The notes under the pieces are model-generated. The model was not told the origin of the DNA and ran no database searches. It was given only the letters and a program-made list of their open reading frames with translations. This document shows, in pieces, positions 10,759 to 23,100 of a DNA stretch of 64,000 bases (within the stretch, counting starts at the first letter, position 1; every line of letters starts with the position of its first letter). A program made the position numbers and the translations under genes. The stretch is from Linepithema humile (taxonomy: Eukaryota > Arthropoda > Insecta > Hymenoptera > Formicidae), in the NCBI RefSeq assembly GCF_040581485.1, contig NC_090128.1, positions 34,130,931 through 34,194,930 on the forward strand. The letters run 5' to 3'.

Positions 10759-13700
10759 ATGAATGCCAACGATGGGGTGTCTTCAAATTTGGAAAGTTCA
10801 AGCCAAGATCAAAAAGACAAGAAAGAAAATGTCGAGAATGAGATTGAAAAATCCAAAGCGGAAGTGGTGGTAGACACCGATGCAACTAATTGTGATATTA
10901 AACCTCTCGAAGGTTGGAAGAATTTGTTATGTTCACTTAAGCGCAAATAGATTCAATATCAATTAATTGCACAATTTTCTTTAAAAAAGAGGCCGACTGT
11001 TCGGAGAATAAAACCGAATCGTCCTTAGAACTGCCACCAACACTTCACGAACGATTTTTGCGTATCAAGCAAACCGTGAAGGACGCTATAGCTGCCCATC
11101 ATACTTTTATGATTTATGGCAAGTCACGGGTCATACGCGATTGCATGTTGAAAAGAGGATGGTGTGAGAAATTTTATCGCAGAAACAGCGGCGGTAATAA
11201 ATTACTATGCACCAAGAACTTTTAATAGACCTCGTTATTTTAATATCAAATGCAGAAGAATTGTACTTTATAATTTGTACTTTAAATATCTCATGGTAAC
11301 ATGCTTTCAGGCGATCAGCATTTCAGCGTCGATTCCAGCCCGGTAATTCTGCTGGCTGGCATGGGCAATCTGAGAGATCAGCAAAGCGAACGCTTATTAA
11401 TGTCCAGAATGCTTACCAATCATACCGTCGATTTTTTGTGGAACACGGGATCCGACTGGCCTGGCTGGCCCGCGCAAGATAATAAAACTACTGTGTTCAA
11501 TCGATACTGTCGCGCTGGTTTTACGTCCAAGGTATTTCATTCCAAATCATTACGTTTTTAATTTCCACTAAATCTGAAATTTACGATTCATGTATAATGT
11601 ACATTAGTAAAAAATTTATTGTATAAATAATTTGTTAAAAAATCGACAAGCTTAATCAAAAATGTTTGAAGAACTTACGTGAACTTCAACAAGAGATGTT
11701 TAGATAAGCAATGTAGCATGCTGTCGAGAATGCACGCTCTCGGTGAGAATCATGGAGAGCGTGCCGGTGAATCGTTATGGAGTGCTGCGTGTACTTCTTT
11801 GAAAATCAATTATTCAGGTGGGCTTGTGTTCAAGCGTCAGACAAATGCATTGGTATTACGAAGCTGAAGTGGCTAACACTCTATTTCCGCGTTGCTACAA
11901 CATATATCAGGGCGATCAGATGCACGCCTTCATCGATGACTTCCGGTGAGAGCTTATCGAGCTTCAACACAAAACTTTACGCATTACTTAAAAAATTTAA
12001 CAAACACATTTGTTGATGATAAAAATTATTGGATAATGTTCTGTCAGACTCACGGGTTGTTTGAGCTTGTTGAAATGGTTAGTGGATAAGGTAAATGCTG
12101 AGGACGAAGATGCCGTGCGTTCACCAACTGGCACGATACCTCTCAAAGCTCTCGATTTCGCGATCAAAAGATGCAGCGACTACATCAGTGCTCAGTCACA
12201 CGAGGACATCGATCAGGAGGTTGAGAGAGTCTGGTCTCATCAGTGGGACCAATTTATTAGCTGGTACTACCAGATCATTCGTGATCAAGCTCTCTTCGTT
12301 CACACCAACGTGCCTTTTAACGTGAGATATCTGCTGGCAAATAATAATTTTTTATTTTTCTCACTTATGCTAATTAATGCGCTACTTAGAGATATTTGTG
12401 CTATGCTTGCCAATAGAAATACGTTCTGGCCTCAAAACACATATTAAAAAAAATGCGGAAGTACTGGCCGCAAATAGATATGGATGGCATAACGAACGTG
12501 TGGATCCTGAAACCTGGAAACAAGAGCCGAGGACGAGGTATTACGCTGATGAACAAACTGGAGGACGTGGTGGCAAAAGTAAATCCAACAGGCAAACCGG
12601 ACGCCCGATACGTCGTGCAGAAATACATTGGTAATAAAACTTTCCAATTAATAATCGAAGAAAGAATAGCCAATTATTTTCCCACAAGCATTATTTGTTT
12701 GTAATTCAATTTAATTAAAATCAATTACTTTTGCTAGAACGGCCGTTACTGATTTACAACACCAAATTCGACATAAGGCAATGGTTTATCGTGACGTGCG
12801 CTCAACCTTTAACTCTCTGGATGTACAGGTACGCAAATACTCTAAGAATGTCTGGACAAGTCACGACATTCTGTAACGCTCACGCCATAACAATTAGCGA
12901 GCACAATAGCGACTCGAGTATAAGAAATAATGATAGCTCCAAAACTAGGATAATAATCAATTTATGTTTTGCTGACATTAAAGCGCGCGACCCTGTTTGC
13001 CGGCAGTTAAGTTTGTGGATATAAATATCTAGACAATAGCGCATAGAACGCAATCGTCTACATTTAATTGCCGCTAACAATTGCTACTAATAATAATAGT
13101 GAAGGTAGAGGCGCTTGGTCGATTATTGCTTGTTTACAGAGAGAGCTACCTTCGTTTCTGCTCCCAAAAGTTCAGCCTGGACGATTTCCACGAGTCGATT
13201 CATCTGTGCAATCACGCGATCCAATGCAAATACAATAACTGCGGCGACAGGGACCCTGCCCTACCAGCAGACAATATGTGGGATGCCACGACATTCAAGG
13301 AGTTCCTCAAGTATGATTTACGTCATGTCGTGTTGCGAAGAATCGCTCGCGTACTTCCCTAAAAATTCCAATTTACATTATTTTAAATGTCATCAGCATA
13401 TATTTGACTTTTCAATTTAAAAGAATAACATAAGAGCTTCTTGAACATTGTAAATGTGATTCTTAAAGGATGCTCACACATAAGAATTCCTTAGATCTCA
13501 AGGTCATGGTAACGCGTGGGATGAGCTAATCTATCCTGGAATGAAGCAAGGTCTGGTGGGTTCGTTATTGGCTAGTCAAGAAGCCATGGATCGACGGAAA
13601 AACAGTTTCGAACTATACGGCGCCGACTTTATGGTCATGGAGGACCTTTCTGTGTGGCTAATCGAAATCAACAGCCATCCAGACATGAGTTACTCCACGA

Positions 13701-14956
13701 GTGTCACCACGCGATTATGTCGACAGGTGATGGAAGATACTATCAAAGGTAATTAATGAAACTAATCAAAATTTTATCTCTTTGAATTGTTTTACAAACA
13801 ATTATGGCAAAAATCGTTTTTGCTGATAGTCGTGGTAGATTTTCGAGAAGATAAAAACGCGGACACCGGAGACTTTGAGTTAGCATACAAGCAACGAATG
13901 CCAAATTGTCAGCCATACTTGGGCGCGGCTCTGTCTCTTCAGGGCACTCGTATCACCACTTGCGAGAAGAAATCAAGTCTAAATCAGGATTCAAAAGCCA
14001 GTCTAGTCGCAAGATCTCCGATGGTGAGTCTATAAAGATAACAAAATAATTTAGTCTTGCTAATATTCATAGTATTTGGTTTCTTTATCGTCAGACAAAA
14101 AAGAAGTCGATAGTGCACAGCAGCATTGGACCAGTAATCGTTGATCTCATAGAAGAATTAGAGATCCAGCTTGATCAAGAGTTATACTCTTATTACAACA
14201 CGGATTCGCCCAAGTTGAGACCAGCACTTCCGGCGACTGCGCCAGCAAAGCCTACAAAGACGACAGTTTCTGAAAAAGTGGAAACTATAACAAAAAGTAC
14301 ATCAGCGAATACAGCGTCTATCAACAAAGCAAAGTCATTAGTTTCGTCCAGACCTAATATTCAGGTAATTAGAATTTAATTAGAAAAAGCATTGCTATTT
14401 TCGAAATCAATGATTACACGATTTGTAAACACTGTGACCAATTTTTATCGTGTTCTTAAGAGTAAATCATCGAATATCGGAAAAAATTCTTCGCAAAAAC
14501 CGGCACGAAAGTTACGTACACTTGCTGGTACTGGGAGCAGCAAATCGGATACATCTCCAATGAAACAGACGTTGATCTCGAAGATCATGGCTCTTCAAGA
14601 GCAATCGACGAATATAGCGCCTAAGTCTGAGAAACCATCGAGGAAAAATGAAGAAAAGGTACAATCCGTACATATTTTTTATCATCACGTAACGATTTTT
14701 CTTTCCCTGCTCTTTTTGTTAGATCATCAAGACCGCGATGCGAGATGCTGTGAAGAAGTACAAGAGAAACGCGACGATTTCGTCGGAAGTATCGCCACTG
14801 CCATCCCTATTTACGCCAAGACCGAAAGTCACCACCGCGTCGACGACTAAAAGCAAGACTCGCAACTTGCCGAAGAAACAAGCGCATCACAAGAAAAATA
14901 AAGTTTTAGGGGACATCGCTGAAATGTATGCTGTCGGTTTGAGCCTGACCAAGTAA
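10759..14956 (+). CDS. TTLL3: TTLL3-type tubulin glycylase, paralogue A
   Basis: This is a tubulin-tyrosine-ligase-like enzyme. The TTLL3/8 branch adds glycine to glutamate side chains of tubulin in cilia and flagella. Thirteen exons join in phase: 10759-10912, 10990-11193, 11311-11531, 11818-11945, 12048-12321, 12417-12630, 12738-12828, 13140-13310, 13495-13748, 13830-14023, 14095-14364, 14461-14658 and 14723-14956, for about 868 residues. TTL motifs seen are FPRCYNIYQ, NVWILKPGNKSRGRG (ATP-binding loop), VVQKYIERPLLI, FDIRQWFIVT, HESIHLCNHAIQ, LYGADFMV and VWLIEINSHPDMSYST (metal-binding E-x-N). The C-terminal 230 residues are Ser/Lys/Thr-rich and low complexity. The first junction (10912/10990) is the least certain. 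The start at 10759 has an in-frame stop just upstream and an acceptor-like TTCTTAG, so further 5' exons are possible. A poly(A) signal AATAAA lies at 15047. Confidence 0.85.
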
Positions 14957-15940
14957 TCAAAAAGTTTATCAGTCGCACTCGTTATTCTCCTCTTTATTGT
15001 TGATTGATTCTCTAATTCTATCTACAAGTAATATATGTATACAATGAATAAATGTTACAAAAAAATTGTTAGCATTGTTTTATATTCCCATCATCATGAT
15101 TAATAATGTTATTATGTAAGACTTCAGTCAAAAAACATACAAAGAACGATAAAAATAAATATAAATAACCTTGATTCTAACAACTCTGATTTAAATTTTA
15201 GTTGCTCTTCAAAATTTCTTGTTCAAAAATACTAAAATATTTCGACAAACAAATAAAAATCTTTCCAATAGTACATTTAATTACAGAAGTAATAATCCTA
15301 CAAAAACAAAACAACATATCGCAAGGAATATATATTTGCTGAGAACTATCAAAGAAGTTATATGAGAAATAAATAAAAAAGGTGAAGCTTTATCAAAACT
15401 ATCTTCAACTTTTCCGTCAACAGACATATTCAAACATACAATTATTCAAAATTGGAAAAATGCGAAGATCATTAAAGCAAATTAATTGTTGCAATTTCAA
15501 AGGGCAAAGCACATATCGAAATCCAGAAGCCAATCTTTCCAAATCCTGCGGTAGAGAAACACTTAAACGAATCAATGAAGAAAACATTAAAGAAATGCAG
15601 AAATTAAGATAATCAATGGAGATATTTAACTGAATAAAATATGCAAATAAAGAAATTGTATAATTTTAGAATATACGGTATATTTTCCATTACGACAATA
15701 TTTATTAACCGTGACTAAAGATTAACTCCATAAACCGTGAATGTGGGTTATCGAGTCACGCGATAATCGATAAAGGCAAAACGAAAGCAGTAAATTGTCA
15801 CTTTCGTCATAAGTTGTCAAGTTTAAAGACCAAATTTTTAAAGAACGTAAAATACAAATATAAAAAATATAAAATAGATAAAAATATAGATAAATAATAC
15901 AAATCAAAATATAAAAATAATTTTAAAAATTCTAAATAAG
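14957..15940. other. Intergenic stretch between the two TTLL3-like genes
   Basis: The 3' UTR of paralogue A, with AATAAA at 15047-15052, is followed by AT-rich sequence. A frame from 15461 (MRRSLKQINC...) to 15612 encodes about 50 basic residues that I do not recognise. It might be an upstream exon of the second gene, but it has no clear donor. Nothing else stands out. Confidence 0.4.
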
Positions 15941-18776
15941 ATGCATTGCGACAGCAACGATAATTCAGTAATTTATACAGACGGTCAATCTAATTGTAAG
16001 TGGCAGATAAGTTTAACTTCGGAAAATTGCACAATTAAAAAACATTTCGAAGGTTGGCAGGTTTGCATCGATAAAATTTTATACTATTGCAAAATCTCTT
16101 GATTTATCTTACTATCAGCTTTGATATTTTATAAAAATGCAGATCTGTCCAAAAAGCAACGAAGGAAAAGATTTGCGATTAATTCTGACAGTTCCAAAAC
16201 TGGAAATTAATTCACAATGCGCGAGCAAAAAGATCAAAACTGTAGATGCTGAAATTTGTTGCAATCGCGAGGATCTGGAAGAATTGTTAGAAGCAAAAGA
16301 CAAGAAAACTGATCAAGAAGATGGAAACATAATATTAACAGAATATTTAAAGTTAGTAACAAACAGCGAAACTCGAATAAATCTTCTATTGAAAATTTTG
16401 ACAAAAGCCATTAATGAGCATAAATGTTATGTGATATGCGGCACGTTTCCGGCTTTGAGAAAACCATTGGCAGACAGAGGCTGGATTGAAAAAAGAGCAA
16501 TTAAGAAAATGATTTTAATGACTCCCGATATGTGTGAAGGTTGTAAAAAGTACGTTCTATAATAATTGTTATATTAATTAAAAAATAAACGTTTCGTAGA
16601 TGGCTTAGGACAAATTGAAAAATTACTGCAGATTGCCGCAGATTTTATATGGTATACAAATAAGAGACCCATTATACGAGTGGAGGACAAGACTATCGTG
16701 AATAAATTCGCTGGTAGCTACTTCACGTCAAAAGTAATTTAATATACAAACACATGTCACGTAACGTAAAATAAATAATTTCTAATTAGCGAGATATTTA
16801 GGTTGACATGTGTAATAATTTGGAAAATGCCTATTGGTTTTGCGAAGCCGGTGTGTCGGGTATACAATTTCCTCGATGCTATAATATTTATCAAGTATGA
16901 ATATCGTGTTTGAATTACAACATTAAAATATTATATTTACAAAACTAATATAGAAATTGATATATAAAATGAATATAAAATATAGAAATAATATAAATAT
17001 AGAAATGTAAAATTAAATATAAAATGTAATGTTGCATACATACTGAATTATTTTAATAGCCGGCACAAATGGAGGAGTTCATACAGGATTATTACATCAC
17101 TGCGTGTTTCGGGATATTAAAGTGGTTTATACTGCTTTCCAATTTGGTAGGACCGAAAAACATTTGGTCTCCGAATGGAACAATACCCATAACTGCAATT
17201 TCTTTCGCCTTAGAACGTTGTATTGAATATCTAAGGTTCTAAAAAAAAATATTTGTATTATATAAGTGTATTACATAGGTATTAGGTGTTGACAGGTACG
17301 AAACATTTTCAGTATTCAAACACACGAGAATATAGACCGTGAAGACCATAAACATACACCTCTGTCTGTCTGGAATCAATTTTTAGATTGGTTTCACAAA
17401 ATAATATACGAGCGTGTTTTATTGAAAACAAGTGATACGGTTGATATAGATGTATGTTCAAATATTGTAATATTCGAATTGTAGTGTTTCTTTCACAATA
17501 TATTTTAATAAATATATCTTGGAGAAAAGGAAGCATAATTAATAAATTTGAGAATTTGCAGGAACTCGTAACACTAGTGCGCAATGTAATGAGAACAATG
17601 ATCAAATATCGACCGCAAAGTAATATCGATGGTATGCGAAATATTTGGATTTTAAAACCGGGCGACGACAGTTCAGGACGTGGAATTGTTTTAAAGAATT
17701 CCTTGGTCGATATTCTCGCCAAAATAAATCAGGCAACAAAAGAAAATACCGAGTACGTTGTACAAAAATATATAGGTACGTATCATTAAATTATTTTAAT
17801 AATCATGAAATAGATCAAAAATATAAAATAATGCGATAATTCAATGTAAAAAATGTCATATTTGCAACGGTAATTTACAGAGCGACCGTTACTTGTTCAT
17901 AAAACAAAAATAGATATCAGGCAGTGGTTCTTGATAACTTGTACGCAACCGCTTGTTGTGTGGATGTATAAGTATATTTTTCATCTTATTACCCCCCCCT
18001 TTTCGTATTTACACTCCTCAAATTATTCAATAATTTAAATTGTTTAATCAGGGATATCTTAATACGATTCGCGTCGAAGGATTTCACTCTTAGCGATCTT
18101 CACGAGTCCATTCACTTGTGCAACACGACTATACAGTTAAAGTACCGGAAGTTACCGAGATGCAATCCCAATTTACCCACGGAGCTTCACTGGAATCTGC
18201 AAGACTTCAAAAATTATCTTCAGTATTTATATTAGTTTTTCTTCAAGCCAATTAAAAATTATTTAACTAATAAATTAAATTGTTGTTTTAGATCGCGCGA
18301 TCAAGAATTAGCTTGGGAACAAATCATCAGACCGGGGATAAAACAAAATTTGATCGGAGCGCTGCTCGCGTCTCAAGATAATATGGTAAATCGTAAAAAC
18401 AGTTTTCAATTGTACGGTGCAGATTTCGTAGTGGCGGATAATTTTTCCGTGTGGCTATTAGAAATAAATACAAATCCACGATTGCATCCGCCAAGCAGTA
18501 AAGTTACCGCAAAATTGTATCCAGAAGTAATAGAAGATGCAATGAAAGGTATGTCATTATATTATATAAAAACATAAAAATATTATATAAAATCTATTAT
18601 AATCTTTAGTGGTTTTAGACCGGCGTAAAAATAGAAAAGCTCCTCGCGGAGGATTTGAATGTATTTACAAGCAACGCAATCCGTTTTGCGGCGTCAATAT
18701 TTTGGGACAAGGCACAAGTCTCGGCATTCGTGGCAAGAGTTTATTTGTGACGTCAAAATCACCACGGAAGCACTGA
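15941..18776 (+). CDS. TTLL3: TTLL3-type tubulin glycylase, paralogue B
   Basis: This is a second, shorter glycylase-like gene directly downstream of paralogue A on the same strand, clearly a tandem duplicate. Eleven exons join in phase: 15941-16060, 16143-16539, 16600-16733, 16802-16894, 17060-17235, 17313-17451, 17562-17775, 17881-17971, 18052-18222, 18292-18548 and 18610-18776, for about 652 residues. Core exons have the same sizes as in paralogue A (214, 91 and 171 nt). Seen motifs are FPRCYNIYQ, NIWILKPGDDSSGRG, VVQKYIERPLLV, IDIRQWFLIT, HESIHLCNTTIQ, LYGADFVV and VWLLEINTNPRLHPPS, so ATP and metal ligands look intact. It lacks the long Ser/Lys-rich tail of paralogue A and ends at LFVTSKSPRKH. 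The N-terminal 130 residues are unlike A. AATAAA occurs at 19290. Confidence 0.85.
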
Positions 18777-20168
18777 CTCGAGTAACATGACTGTATAAAA
18801 TAGTACTGTCAAAATGCGCTTCTCCGAAAACCTATTTCAAGAATTGTTTCAATTTCGATCATAATCCGCTCAATTTCCTAATGCAAGCAATTTCGTATTA
18901 GCATATAAACAAAGCGTCATAAATCGCCAGCTATGTACGTTGAAAAAACACAAATGTGCTTCTCAATTTAAAATGTGTTCCTTCAACACATGATATCGTA
19001 TAACGCATGATATTTATAAGAGTAATCAAAGAGCGAAAATATTAAAAACATGTTTATTTTACAAATAACAATGCGGTGAGTATACAACCTTATACGGATA
19101 AATGTTGTTCTTTTCACAGAAAAATGCGTACACATAATTATACGATTAACGCAAGTAAAATTGCCACTTCCATGCATGCATACATTGTTCACGTACAAAA
19201 TCACTTAATTTTTTAGTGTCTCAAATTTCTATGTTATATTTTAAATTTGATTTTCTATTGTAAAATACTGATTCATTGCTATGTCGCAGAATAAATATAT
19301 TCTGCATCAGATTTTACACATGAGTACGGATGTGTATAATCGAATAACGCAATTGTAAAAATTCGCCGCACTGTCACGAAATCCTTTATCATACGTTATA
19401 TTTTAAAGATAGTCATAAAACAGATAACATTAAAAGAAGGGAAGTAATGCTCGTGTCTTCTGTAACAAATCCTGTTCAGCCAATTTAACAGTAAGAAAAA
19501 TTAAATCTATTATTATTGCGACGCAAATAATTTTCTATAATTCATTTGTATACGAGTTATCACTGAAATAAAATCATTTCTACATATGATTCAATACGTT
19601 ATATATGATTCATTTCGCTGAAATAAAATCATTACGATTTCTGTATATTAAGATGATAAAGAGAACCAACAATATATGAACTGTATATGTATTAATCACG
19701 GAACACATCTAAGTTTGGGCTAGAGTACACTTACATCAGATAGAACGAATCAACGGCTCCAAACAGTATTTTAAATGATATACAAAGTTAAAAAGTATTT
19801 TTTTTAGTATGTTATATTAAAAATGCTAATGTATCGTAATACTTTCGTATGTTAGATATTTATATTCGTTCATTCTAATGTCAGTGCAATCTTGCATAAC
19901 GTGAAATCCCGTTTGTATCTATGTTGAAACCTCGCAAGAAGAGAATTGATTATTTAATTCTGACTATATCATCAGAATCAAATAAAATTCAATCTTGCCT
20001 GATTTCAACAAACACTTTGAATACATTAGGGTGAGCTTTAGATCTTACGTTACTGCACTATGTACTTGTGTAGGTATAACCTACGGCGACTGTTCTCGCT
20101 GGTCAAATATGAAAGCTGACAAGATGTGTAGATATCACATATGAAACTGCACGTAACAATACACAGAC
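18777..20168. other. Convergent 3' region between paralogue B and ARGLU1
   Basis: This stretch holds the 3' UTR of the plus-strand glycylase gene and the 3' UTR of the minus-strand ARGLU1 gene, in tail-to-tail arrangement. It is AT-rich. No further gene or clear repeat is visible. Confidence 0.5.
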
Positions 20169-23100
20169 TCACGTAACCGATTTTAGCGTAAAGGATAACT
20201 TAGGCCTCGAGTTGTTCTTGCCTAGGATCCTTTTTTGTTCTTCCTTCACCCGCTTTTCGTGTTCCTTCCTCATCTTTTGCCTCTCTTCTTCCATTAACCG
20301 TTGCTCTTCAACCATGGCCAATCTTTCTTCAGCCTGAGGTTAAATATGCGTAAATTGCACATTAAGATCTCGTTCTTGAAGTTGTACCTTAAATTGACGA
20401 CTTACCAGTTTCTTCTGAGCTTCCTCTATTTTTCTGTTGTTCTCTTCCATAATCCTCTCTAGTTCCTCACGCTTCTTCCGCTCTTCCTCCTACAATGACA
20501 ATGAAATAGGTTTACACAAAGCAATGATGTTGTCGATCACCAGCTGTTGTTACACCATTCGTAAATCATAGTGCTGCTATGTCAACAGCCTAGTGTTACA
20601 CATCCTAAGAACCTTTATGCGGCAGGAAATTCGGGACATATGAAATTTTAAGGATTTTTTGGATTAAAAAAAAAAACCGATGGCTTATCGAGAGATAAGG
20701 ACAGAATGACAAAGAACGTATGTATAAACACAGTTCCTTCTTTCGTGTCAATGTATTTCTGTTACATCCCAACAAACGCTGTTTTTTTTTCTTCTTAGAC
20801 TGTCCAAATAAAAATACAATTTAGGATGTCAAATACAAAATTAAATTTTTGATAATTTTATACAAATCCAATGTGCATGCAAATACACAAAACTGCAATT
20901 TTTATTTCATAAACGCGATGCCACAATGTTCTGATAAGTGCATGATAAAGACTGAAAATGTGATAAGTGTGTGTATTGTGTGTTATGTAATATTAAGTCT
21001 GTAGTTGTGATTTCTAAATAAGGATTTGTAAATGGTAATTCCGAAATTAATATCTTAAGATACATTTATATAAATGGTTGTTGCCATCCGCCCGATCTGT
21101 CGACGGAAATTCGTTGTGTCCCATGGTAATAGTATTTAGCGAATCTATAAAAAATGAGCCCTAATATATGGTCTTTCCGGTTACAAAGTGTTGAAATAAA
21201 GAACGATGATAATATAATATTGGTATAAAATGAATTATGAATATATAAATTGGATAATACCTGAATGAAGCTCACGCCAGCACGTAGGGGATGCCTTCTT
21301 CATCGACAATCACTCAGCAGTGAGTAAAAAACCGGCATCTTCTGTTGGTAGTCAGTAAGGAAGGTGACCTATATATCGCTAGGTCGTGCTTTGTCGCTAT
21401 GGGATTCTAATTCTGCCCTCTTAAAAGGTCTCTACTTCTCCCTTTTCTAACAAATTTTTTCCCAAACTTGTAGATATATTCAGTGCGAACTCAATGTGCA
21501 AAGCAATGAGAGTAAAATTTCTAATAAACTTGTAATTGGGGTTGCTGTTCAGTCGACGGGAGCGAGCTGATTTTTCAAGGGAAAGAAAATAATTGTGCAT
21601 AGACATAGTGGTAACAAATAAAATTCTAATCAACAAAACAAAATAAAGTTTTCGTTTTGTAACAGATTAGATTCTGACAAATTAAATCTTTATCACAGTA
21701 ATTAATAGTTTTCTAAGAACTAATAAACAAACTCAAAAATTACAATTGAAGGATAAAATAATACCGCTGAATTAATAATCGAATATTTTTGTCAATCTTT
21801 TTAAAATTCGAAACAGATAATACCTACATGTTCAATGTATAATATATTCAAAAAATTTTCGCAAACAGATATAAAGTAGCGATATAAGTTAATCAAATTA
21901 CATTTTAAAAAATGCATCTTTATACATTTTTGTATACCTGTGTATATAATTTTACGAAAATAGTTAAGTCAGGAAAAATCTAACAAAATTTTATTTATAG
22001 CGATGCACAAGCTCATATTCTTATCTGCAGCGCTTGATGTATATGTTTTATACAGCATCAGTAATGTAATATTATCCGATTTAACTGACAGTGACAACTG
22101 TTCAGGGAAGAATATTATTTTCCTATGATATTATACAAAAATAACTTTATTTCAGACTCAAGAATAATAGAATTCTCTTGTTTGATAGATTACAAAGTTT
22201 GGGATTGTTACTTTGTTTTTAATCGATGATACTTTCTTTTTGCTATTCTCTTAAAGATTATATGATGCGGTAATATGGACAGTCTCACATACGCGGATAT
22301 TTTTTAAGCTAAACTGATAAGTATATAAGAAGACTGATAAGTAGAACCTGTCAACATGCACAACAATTACAGAAATTGCGAGTGAAGACCGTTGATTCAA
22401 ACGAATCAGAACAGTTTAAGCACAATTTCTAGAATTGTTGACACAAACGTCAATCCAAATATTCGTGTGATGAAAAAGGTTTATAATGTTGTACAGATAT
22501 ATAAATATATATATATATACATGGTACAAATAATCTGATCATAAATAACCGATACATGCGCCTATGATAGCAGAATCTCTTTTCCATAATAATATAAAGT
22601 ACATCTTCTCAACAACGCGACCTCAGTGGATGCTGAGAAGTCGAAGCAATGTGGTTTTTTTCGCTTAATTTCTTGCGGTGTAAACGCGAACCACAATGCT
22701 TCAAGCCCAAACGCTGTGATCGTAAAATATAAAACTGGTTGATTCTCCGAGTTGGATAATAAATATTCTTAAATAAAAATAGTACAATTTGTAAATCATA
22801 CAATTGCAATTTTGTAACATCAAGATTTAAATACGTAGAAGATCTACAAATTGCACTTGGTCCGGCTTAACAACTATAGTAAAGCCTCAACATATTTTTT
22901 GGATGGTTTTTCATTTGTTACATACTTGATGTTCTATAAATCTCGTAATATATTAGTCTACTTTAAATTTATCATCTACGATATAAATAATATTACCTAT
23001 AATTTACTTTTCGTAAAAATACATGTTCCAATTTCGGAAATTGCTACAAGTGTACTAGATTTATTTCCTGTTGATCATAACAGCGCTTGGGCTATCAATG

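Noticed and set aside
11679..11867. Frame MNFNKRCLDKQCSML... inside intron 3 of glycylase A
   Set aside because: It overlaps the real exon 4 in another frame. The conserved VGLC ... FPRCYNIYQ exon starts cleanly at 11818, so this is likely intronic.
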